Of a stretch of 7,991 bases of DNA, positions 1-4,874 are shown piece after piece; position 1 is the stretch's first letter, and each line of letters begins with the position of its first letter. The stretch spans positions 1-7,991 of the forward strand of contig JAQVEQ010000131.1 of the NCBI GenBank assembly GCA_028697875.1, given 5' to 3'. A program made the position numbers and the translations under genes. The notes beneath the pieces were generated by a model. The model was given only the letters and a program-made list of their open reading frames with translations. It was not told the origin of the DNA and did not search any database. The stretch comes from Novosphingobium sp. (GTDB lineage Bacteria; Pseudomonadota; Alphaproteobacteria; Sphingomonadales; Sphingomonadaceae).

Positions 1-561
1 CGGGATCTCGGATTCAAGCTGGAGCAGCCGCTGTCCATCGGCCCAGAAGCCGGGATGGGTCGGCGTCGGTTCGGGGCCGTAGGGGTTGTCCTCGTAGATC
101 GTCTCGCCCGCCGCCAGCCGGGCCTTCTCCTCGCCGGAGCGGCTCCATTCGGTGAAGTCCGGCGCGGCGGCGATCCCGACCAGCCCGGCCAGCCTGTCTC
201 CCAGCGCGCGGCCGGCCAGCAGCATCAGCCAGCCGCCCATCGACGAACCGACCAGCACGACCGGCCTCCCGGCCAGCAGGGCTTCGACCAGGGCCACCAC
301 TTCCTCGCACCAGCGCGAGAGGGTGCCGTCGGCAAAGGCGCCGCCCCTGTCTGGCCCGGCGCTTTCCCCGCAGCCGGAATAGTCGAGCAGAAGGCAGGCC
401 TGTCCGCGTTCCCTGGCCCAGTCGAACAGCGCGGTCGCCTTGCCGCCCGCCATGTCGGACATGTAGCCGGGCAGGAACACCAGCGCGGGGCCGGAACCGG
501 CGGTGAAACGGTAGGCGATGCGCCGCCCGTCCGGCATGTCGAAATAGGAAATGTCGCTCAT
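1..561 (-). CDS. Alpha/beta hydrolase, ABHD10-like (partial, 3' end outside window)
   Basis: The first 187 residues are visible; the frame is open to the left edge. The N-terminus reads MSDISYFDMPDG. An oxyanion-loop segment LPGYMSDM lies at about residues 30-37. DYSGCGES (60-67) matches the usual strand-turn after the oxyanion loop. The nucleophile elbow is GSSMGG at 105-110, so Ser107 is the predicted nucleophile. IAAAPDFTEW (130-139) follows, as in ABHD10-like hydrolases. The catalytic Asp and His would lie beyond the edge. The fold indicates a serine hydrolase (esterase or thioesterase type), probably cytosolic since no signal peptide is seen; the substrate cannot be read from sequence. 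The start at 561 was chosen because the family N-terminus begins there. No convincing Shine-Dalgarno precedes it. The gene is divergent from the thrS leader. Confidence 0.9.
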   Translation of the reverse strand, partial: MSDISYFDMPDGRRIAYRFTAGSGPALVFLPGYMSDMAGGKATALFDWARERGQACLLLDYSGCGESAGPDRGGAFADGTLSRWCEEVVALVEALLAGRPVVLVGSSMGGWLMLLAGRALGDRLAGLVGIAAAPDFTEWSRSGEEKARLAAGETIYEDNPYGPEPTPTHPGFWADGQRLLQLESEIP

Positions 562-569
562 CGTGGCGC

Positions 570-598
570 ATCATGGGACGTGGCAATGAACGCGGCAA
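570..598 (-). promoter_or_regulatory. Possible promoter of the alpha/beta hydrolase
   Basis: On the minus strand, TTGCCG (593-598) lies 17 nt before CATGAT (570-575). Each matches its sigma-70 hexamer at 4 of 6 positions. A start about 7 nt further on would fall at or next to the hydrolase ATG (561), which would make the message leaderless and fit the missing Shine-Dalgarno. This is weak pattern matching only. Confidence 0.25.
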
Positions 599-602
599 GG
601 CA

Positions 603-626
603 GTTAGTGACACGGCGGTTAGTGAC
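603..626 (+). repeat. Direct repeat GTTAGTGAC x2 upstream of the thrS leader
   Basis: GTTAGTGAC occurs exactly at 603-611 and again at 618-626, 15 bp apart centre to centre, in the spacer between the divergent hydrolase and thrS leader. The second copy overlaps the proposed -35 box of the leader promoter. It could be a transcription-factor site or a duplicated -35 region; the sequence does not decide which. Confidence 0.6.
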
Positions 627-650
627 TCTGCGGCAATCGCTCCCTATATG
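622..650 (+). promoter_or_regulatory. Candidate sigma-70 promoter for the thr leader and thrS
   Basis: GTGACT (622-627, 4 of 6 to TTGACA) is separated by 17 nt from TATATG (645-650, 4 of 6 to TATAAT). The expected transcription start, about 7 nt past the -10 box, is near A657. That is the first base of the second ATG of the leader ORF. No ribosome-binding sequence precedes either ATG, which agrees with a leaderless message. This is inferred from sequence alone. Confidence 0.45.
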
Positions 651-656
651 GCCCGC

Positions 657-728
657 ATGGCGCATGTGCTGACTACCACCACGACCACGACTACCCGGCA
701 CGCCCGGGCACGGTCGGTCGCGGCTTGA
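657..728 (+). CDS. Threonine-rich leader peptide of thrS (attenuation leader, candidate)
   Basis: This small ORF encodes 23 residues: MAHVL, then eight consecutive threonines (codons at 672-695), then RHARARSVAA and a TGA stop at 726-728. An in-frame ATG at 648 would give 26 residues (MAR added), but it lies inside the probable -10 box, so 657 is preferred. The Thr codons are ACT ACC ACC ACG ACC ACG ACT ACC. The mixture of synonymous codons argues for selection on the amino acid and against a simple triplet repeat. The next gene is thrS, whose product charges tRNA with threonine. A ribosome would stall in this run when charged tRNA-Thr is scarce. This is the logic of the thr, his, trp and leu leader peptides of proteobacteria. 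The peptide itself probably has no function beyond being translated. No Shine-Dalgarno is visible; leaderless initiation would resemble the Sinorhizobium trpL leader. Confidence 0.85.
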   Translation: MAHVLTTTTTTTTRHARARSVAA

Positions 729-867
729 ACGCAGCCACCGTCGCCCGGGCATCCGGGCGGCATGGCGTCGGCCTCCCGGAAATTGCCCGACATCGACTGA
801 CGCCAAGGCTTTCGGCGCGCGGCGGCTTGTGCCATGGCGCGCAACGACGAGAATTGAGACGAGTGCG
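696..867 (+). promoter_or_regulatory. thrS attenuator region: competing GC hairpins
   Basis: Several mutually exclusive stems follow the threonine run. Segment 1 (701-709) and segment 2 (742-750) are the same 9-mer, CGCCCGGGC. Segment 3 (753-759) is CCGGGCG and can pair with either. Hairpin B pairs 740-748 with 753-761 around loop GCAT (9 bp, one G-U) and can extend with GCCA 734-737 to TGGC 763-766. Hairpin A (715-718/737-740 and 722-725/733-736) encloses the leader stop codon and competes with the base of B. Hairpin C pairs 763-771 with 797-805 (9 bp, one G-U) and also competes with the extension of B. Hairpin D pairs 815-820 with 837-842. A ribosome that reaches the stop codon would cover segment 1 and leave B free to form; one stalled early in the Thr run could leave segment 1 free to disrupt B. 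No T-run follows any stem, so the mechanism of the off state is unknown. A weak GAGACGAG (855-862) precedes thrS. Confidence 0.65.
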
Positions 868-2865
868 ATGAGCGAAGTTCTGAAGATCAGCCTGCCCGAC
901 GGTTCCGTGCGCGAAATGCCGGTGGGATCGACTCCCGCCGATGTCGCCGCCGCGATCGGCCCCGGCCTTGCCAAGGCGGCGCTTGCCGCGCGCATCGACG
1001 GCGAGCTGGTCGACCTCACCCGTCCCTTCACTGGCGATGCCGAACTGGCGCTGGTCACGAGCCGCGACGAGGCGGAGGCGCTGGAACTCGCCCGTCACGA
1101 CTATGCCCACATCCTCGCCGAAGCGGTGCAGGCGCTGTTCCCCGGCACGCAGATCACGTTCGGCCCGGCGACCGACGACGGTTTCTATTACGATTTCGCG
1201 CCCGATCCCGCGCGCGGCCCCTTCACCGACGAGGACCTGCCCGCGATCGAGGAAAAGATGCGGGAGATCATCGCGGCGGACAAGCCGCTGCGCCGCGAGG
1301 TGTGGAGCCGTGAAGGCCTGATCGCGCGCTGGAAGGCGGAAGGGGAAACCTTCAAGGCCGAATGGGCCGCCGAACTGCCCGAGGGCGAGGAACTGACCGT
1401 CTACTGGTCGGGCCACGACTGGCTCGACATGTGCCGCGGGCCGCACCTGCCTTCGACCGGCAAGCTCGATCCCAAGGCGTTCAAGCTGACCCGCGTGTCG
1501 GGCGCCTATTGGCGCGGCGACCAGAAGAACGCGATGCTCAGCCGCATCTACGGCACCGGCTGGCTCAACAAGAAGCAGCTCGACGCGCACCTTCACCGGC
1601 TGGAAGAAGCCGCCAAGCGCGACCACCGCAAGCTGGGTGCGGAAATGGACCTGTTCCACCTCCAGCAGGAGGCGCACGGGTCGGTCTTCTGGCACCCCAA
1701 GGGCTACATCGTGTGGCGTGAGCTGGAGGCTTACATGCGCCGCGCGATCGACGGCGCGGGCTACAAGGAAGTCAAGACCCCGCAAGTGATGGACAGCCGC
1801 CAGTGGGAGCAGTCCGGCCACTGGGGCAAGTACCGCGAGAACATGTTCGTCATCCCCGACGAAGTCCCCAATACCGAGGAAGCAGGGCCGATCATCTCGG
1901 GCGAGGCGGACTGGATGGCGCTCAAGCCGATGAACTGCCCGGCCCACGTGCTGATCTTCAAGCAGGGCATCAAGTCCTACCGCGACTTGCCGCTGCGCAT
2001 TTACGAGAACGGCTGCTGCCACCGTAACGAACCGCATGGCGCACTGCACGGGCTGATGCGCGTGCGCCAGTTCACGCAGGACGACGCGCACATCTTCTGC
2101 CGCGAGGACCAGATCGTCGCCGAAGTGGAGGCATTCTGCGCGCTGGCGGACCGGATCTACAAGGATTTCGGCTTCACTTACGCGATCAAGCTGGCCCTGC
2201 GCCCGGAACAGCGTTTCGGCACCGACGCGATGTGGGACCAGGCCGAGGCGGAGCTGCGCCAGGCGGTGCGCGACGCCGGTCTGGCGACCGGGGAATACGG
2301 CTGGGAGGAACTGCCCGGCGAAGGGGCGTTCTATGCGCCCAAGCTGGAATGGCATCTGACCGACGCTATCGGCCGCACCTGGCAGGTCGGCACGATCCAG
2401 TCCGACCGCGTGCTGCCCGAACGGCTCGACGCGTCATATGTCGGCGAGGACGGAGAACGGCACCGGCCGGTCCTGCTGCACCGGGCGATCTTCGGCAGTT
2501 ACGAGCGTTTCGTCGGCATCCTGATCGAGCATTTCGCGGGCAAGCTGCCCGTCTGGCTCGCGCCGGTGCAGGCGGTGGTCGCGACGATCGTCTCGGACGC
2601 GGACGATTATGCGAAGGAAGCCGTGGCCAAGCTCAAGGCGGCGGGCATCCGCGTCGAATCGGACCTGCGCAACGAGAAGATCAACTACAAGGTGCGCGAA
2701 CATTCGCTGAAGAAGGTCCCGCACTTGCTGGTGGTCGGCAAGCGCGAGGCGGAGGAAGGCACGGTTGCCGTCCGCACGCTGGGCGAACAGCAGCAGAAGG
2801 GCATGAGCCTCGACGAAGCGATTGCCATGCTGAAGGCGGAAACGCTGGCACCCGACCTGCGCTGA
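868..2865 (+). CDS. thrS: Threonyl-tRNA synthetase
   Basis: This 665-residue class II synthetase attaches threonine to tRNA-Thr in the cytosol. Domains in order: N-terminal TGS domain (about 1-63, starting MSEVLKISLPDG); editing domain (about 65-240) with HxxxH at His77/His81 and CRGPH at Cys189/His193, which removes mischarged serine; catalytic core (about 260-560); and anticodon-binding domain (about 565-660). The predicted zinc ligands of the active site are Cys357 (MNCPAH), His408 (QDDAHIF) and His538 (LLHRAI). Motif 2 is CHRNEP with Arg386. The MNCPAH and VRQFTQDDAH variants look alphaproteobacterial. The ATG at 868 is chosen because the TGS domain starts there; an upstream in-frame GTG at 829 would add 13 residues unlike the family. 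Its 5' leader carries a threonine-codon run and alternative hairpins, so expression probably responds to threonyl-tRNA charging. Length is typical and no defect is seen. Confidence 0.98.
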   Translation: MSEVLKISLPDGSVREMPVGSTPADVAAAIGPGLAKAALAARIDGELVDLTRPFTGDAELALVTSRDEAEALELARHDYAHILAEAVQALFPGTQITFGPATDDGFYYDFAPDPARGPFTDEDLPAIEEKMREIIAADKPLRREVWSREGLIARWKAEGETFKAEWAAELPEGEELTVYWSGHDWLDMCRGPHLPSTGKLDPKAFKLTRVSGAYWRGDQKNAMLSRIYGTGWLNKKQLDAHLHRLEEAAKRDHRKLGAEMDLFHLQQEAHGSVFWHPKGYIVWRELEAYMRRAIDGAGYKEVKTPQVMDSRQWEQSGHWGKYRENMFVIPDEVPNTEEAGPIISGEADWMALKPMNCPAHVLIFKQGIKSYRDLPLRIYENGCCHRNEPHGALHGLMRVRQFTQDDAHIFCREDQIVAEVEAFCALADRIYKDFGFTYAIKLALRPEQRFGTDAMWDQAEAELRQAVRDAGLATGEYGWEELPGEGAFYAPKLEWHLTDAIGRTWQVGTIQSDRVLPERLDASYVGEDGERHRPVLLHRAIFGSYERFVGILIEHFAGKLPVWLAPVQAVVATIVSDADDYAKEAVAKLKAAGIRVESDLRNEKINYKVREHSLKKVPHLLVVGKREAEEGTVAVRTLGEQQQKGMSLDEAIAMLKAETLAPDLR

Positions 2866-2869
2866 GTCG

Positions 2870-3544
2870 ATGATCGCACGCGAACTTCTCGGCACGGCGC
2901 AAGTGCCCGGCGGCGAAGAGCTGCAACTCTATCGCCACGACCGCGATTTCATGATCGTGCTCGGCCACAACGAACTGATGAGCACGCGCAAGTGGGGCTC
3001 GGAAGAGGCGCTGGCGACCCTGTCGTTCGAGCGTATCAGGCACGCCCGCCGGCCGCACATGCTGATCGGCGGTTACGGCATGGGCTTCACCTTGCGCGCC
3101 GCGCTCAAGGTCCTGCCGCAAGATGCGCGGGTCACGGTGGTCGAACTGGTGCCGGAGATCATCGAATGGGCGCGCGGGCCGATGGCCGAAGTGGCCCAGG
3201 GCTGCCTCGACGATCCGCGCGTGACGCTGATCGAAGCGGATGTCGCCCCGTTCATCGCCGCCGCGCAGGGGGACTACGACGCCATCCTGCTCGATGTCGA
3301 CAATGGCCCCGACGGGCTCGTGCGGGCGGACAACGACGTCCTCTATTCGGCGGCCGGGCTGCGCTCGGCCCGGACCGCGCTGACCCCGGAAGGCGTTCTT
3401 GCCATCTGGTCGGCGGGGCCGGACCCGGCCTTCACCCGCCGCTTGCAGAAGAACGGCTTTGCGGTCGAAGAAGCGAAAGTGGCCGCGCGCAGCAACGGCA
3501 AGGGGCCCAAGCACGTGATCTGGTTCGCCTCGCCGCGCGAATAG
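2870..3544 (+). CDS. Spermidine-synthase-like protein (class I SAM-fold)
   Basis: The product has 224 residues with a Rossmann-type methyltransferase fold of the spermidine synthase class. The nucleotide-binding loop is GGYGMGFT at 67-74. A following strand ends in the acidic VVELVPEII (90-98), where Glu92 would contact the ribose of SAM or decarboxylated SAM. IEADVAPF (121-128) is the adenine-contact region, and YDAILLDVDNGP (136-147) takes the place of the catalytic aspartate loop. It lacks the N-terminal beta-hairpin domain of classical spermidine synthases (about 280-300 residues) and the canonical SSDP loop. Aminopropyl transfer is therefore not assured, and it could be a methyltransferase of unknown substrate. 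It starts 4 bp after the thrS stop, so it is probably cotranscribed with thrS and shares its leader. An agmatine deiminase lies nearby on the other strand, which hints at polyamine metabolism but proves nothing. Confidence 0.85.
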   Translation: MIARELLGTAQVPGGEELQLYRHDRDFMIVLGHNELMSTRKWGSEEALATLSFERIRHARRPHMLIGGYGMGFTLRAALKVLPQDARVTVVELVPEIIEWARGPMAEVAQGCLDDPRVTLIEADVAPFIAAAQGDYDAILLDVDNGPDGLVRADNDVLYSAAGLRSARTALTPEGVLAIWSAGPDPAFTRRLQKNGFAVEEAKVAARSNGKGPKHVIWFASPRE

Positions 3545-3556
3545 CGCCGCCGGAAC

Positions 3557-3583
3557 GGAAAATCAGAAGGGCAGGGCCTGCCC
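3557..3583 (-). terminator. Probable intrinsic terminator of the agmatine deiminase unit
   Basis: Read on the minus strand, GGGCAG-GCC-CTGCCC (3569-3583) forms a 6-bp all-but-one GC hairpin. It is followed directly by the T-rich TTCTGATTTTCC (3557-3568, with TTTT at 3559-3562). On the plus strand no T-run follows the hairpin, so it should act on minus-strand transcripts. It overlaps the last codons of the small ORF at 3563-3700. Confidence 0.6.
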
Positions 3584-3700
3584 GGCCAGGATCAGCGCCA
3601 GGGCGCAGCCGCAGACAATAAGCGCGCGCAACGCGTCGAGCGGCGCGGTCAATATGTCATGGTCGGCCATGAATCGGATCGGGGCGGCTGCTTTGGCCAT
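3563..3700 (-). CDS. Possible small membrane protein, 45 aa
   Basis: A short minus-strand ORF (ATG 3698-3700, TGA 3563-3565) encodes 45 residues, with an alternative start at Met11 (3668-3670) giving 35. After a short polar segment (MADHDILTAPLD, 11-22) the remainder is one hydrophobic stretch, ALRALIVCGCALALILAGQ (about 23-41), that could span the membrane once; it ends ALPF. Third codon positions are mostly G or C, like the neighbouring genes. It lies 34 bp downstream of agmatine deiminase on the same strand and ends inside the terminator stem, so it would be the last gene of that transcript. No clear Shine-Dalgarno is seen for either start. I do not recognise the family and no function is proposed. 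Confidence 0.5.
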   Translation of the reverse strand: MAKAAAPIRFMADHDILTAPLDALRALIVCGCALALILAGQALPF

Positions 3701-3734
3701 GGCGCCATTGTCGCGCTGCCGGGTTAGCGAAGGG

Positions 3735-4730
3735 TTAAGCGGCCGCGGCAGGCATCTGCTGGCTGGAACAGTGGAAGCCCCCGCCCCCTGCCAGCACCGC
3801 GTCGCCGCGCAGCCCGATCGTCTCGCGGCCGGGGAACAGCGCGGCGATTGCCGCCACTCCGTCCGCGTCGTGAGGCGAGCCGAAAGTCGGCACGACCACG
3901 AGGTGGCTGGTGATCGTGAAGTTCATGTAGCTGGCCGGCTCCACCCGCCCGTCCGTTTCGATCCGCCCGGGCGAGGGCACGTCGCGCACCGCGACGCCGA
4001 AGGCTTCGGCGCGGCGTTTCGCATCGGCATAGATTTCCGCGTTGGGATCGTCCGCCCCGGTCGGCAACGGCAGGGCGAGCGTGTTGGGCGCGACGAAGCG
4101 GGCGAGGTTGTCGACATGCCCGTCGGTGTGGTCGTTTATCAGGCCGTCGCCCAGCCACAGGACGCGGTCGTAGCCGAGATCGCGCAGCAGGCGCGCCTCA
4201 AGATCGGCGCGCGAAAGCCGCGGGTTGCGGTTGGGGTTGAGCAGGCACTGTTCGGTCGTGGCGACCAGCCCGGTGCCGTCCCCGTCCAGGGCTCCGCCTT
4301 CCAGGATCCAGTCGGCCACGGTCACTTCCAGCCCGGCGTCGCGGGCCAGTTCGGCGCCGATTTCCTGATCGCCGTCCATCAGGTATTTCCCGCCCCAGCC
4401 ATTGAAGCCGAAACGCCGGGCAACCCGCGCGCCCTGCCCATCGGTCACGACCAGCGGGCCCGTATCGCGCAGCCAGACGTCACCATAGCGCCGCCGTTCC
4501 AGCCGCACTGCCGCACTCACCAGTTCGCGCGCGCGCGCCTCGTTGGCCTCGTCGCGCACCAGCAGGCGCACTTCCTGTCCGCTTTCCGCCACCGCACTGG
4601 CGAAAGCGGCGATCTGTTCCTGCGCGCGCGGCAGTACGTCCGGCCATTCCACCGGATCGTGCGGAAAGCCGATCCACAGCCAGTCCTGCGGCGCCCATTC
4701 GGGCGGCATGCGAAACGTCCGGTCTTTCAT
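3735..4730 (-). CDS. aguA: Agmatine deiminase
   Basis: The 331-residue product belongs to the peptidyl-arginine/agmatine deiminase (PAD_porph) family. It hydrolyses agmatine to N-carbamoylputrescine and ammonia in the arginine decarboxylase route to putrescine. Family marks visible in order: MPPEWAPQDWLWIGFPHD near the N-terminus (8-25); YGDVWLRDTGP (82-92) with the substrate-binding aspartates; ILEGGALDGDG (142-152); TDGHVDNLARF (202-212) with catalytic His205; and GGGGFHCSSQQMP (315-327) with catalytic Cys321. The usual C-terminal motif is closer to GGGNIHCITQQ, so the residues around the cysteine differ slightly. The ATG at 4728-4730 gives the normal family N-terminus; longer in-frame extensions run into glnE and are spurious. 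No N-carbamoylputrescine amidase (aguB) is present in the window. Only the 45-aa ORF separates this gene from its probable terminator. Confidence 0.93.
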   Translation of the reverse strand: MKDRTFRMPPEWAPQDWLWIGFPHDPVEWPDVLPRAQEQIAAFASAVAESGQEVRLLVRDEANEARARELVSAAVRLERRRYGDVWLRDTGPLVVTDGQGARVARRFGFNGWGGKYLMDGDQEIGAELARDAGLEVTVADWILEGGALDGDGTGLVATTEQCLLNPNRNPRLSRADLEARLLRDLGYDRVLWLGDGLINDHTDGHVDNLARFVAPNTLALPLPTGADDPNAEIYADAKRRAEAFGVAVRDVPSPGRIETDGRVEPASYMNFTITSHLVVVPTFGSPHDADGVAAIAALFPGRETIGLRGDAVLAGGGGFHCSSQQMPAAAA

Positions 4731-4874
4731 GTCCTGTGTCGTCCTCGGCAACCGCCCGGCGGGCAGGTCATTGGGCGTTCCTCGGGAAGCGATTCGCCTC
4801 CCTCTGGCAGAGGCATGGCCGCCCGGCAAGGATGCGGGCTTGCCCTTGTGCGCGGGCTGGGGCAGGCGTGCTCC
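4731..4874. promoter_or_regulatory. Divergent spacer between aguA and glnE with two short palindromes
   Basis: This 144-bp spacer must hold the promoters for the two divergent genes, but no convincing -35/-10 pair was found on either strand. It contains two perfect odd-centred inverted repeats: GCCCG-G-CGGGC (4754-4764) and CCTCTG-G-CAGAGG (4801-4813). As RNA hairpins they would have loops too small without fraying, so protein binding is the likelier role, if they have any. Confidence 0.35.

Noticed and set aside
55..672. Plus-strand ORF across the alpha/beta hydrolase
   Set aside because: It is the antisense shadow of the hydrolase frame, which shows an intact GSSMGG nucleophile elbow and a normal N-terminus.
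644..844. Minus-strand ORF with a run of eight valines
   Set aside because: The valine run is only the complement of the plus-strand threonine codons; the ORF has no other coding sign.
834..857. Seven-codon ORF (MARNDEN) just before thrS
   Set aside because: Its ATG lies in a GCCATGGC palindrome and it has no ribosome-binding site; too short to support, although it ends 10 nt before the thrS ATG and could in principle be a second upstream ORF.
829..867. GTG start at 829 for thrS
   Set aside because: The 13 added residues do not resemble the TGS-domain N-terminus; ATG 868 gives the typical MSEVLKISLPDG start.
691..2355. Long minus-strand open frame (554 codons) across thrS
   Set aside because: It is antisense to a clear thrS, has no recognisable domain and is rich in R, H, V and Q as expected for the shadow of a GC-rich gene.
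3654..4874. In-frame extension of glnE by about 407 codons upstream
   Set aside because: This stretch runs antisense to agmatine deiminase and resembles no GlnE N-terminus; GlnE similarity begins at MNADWDNA (4875).
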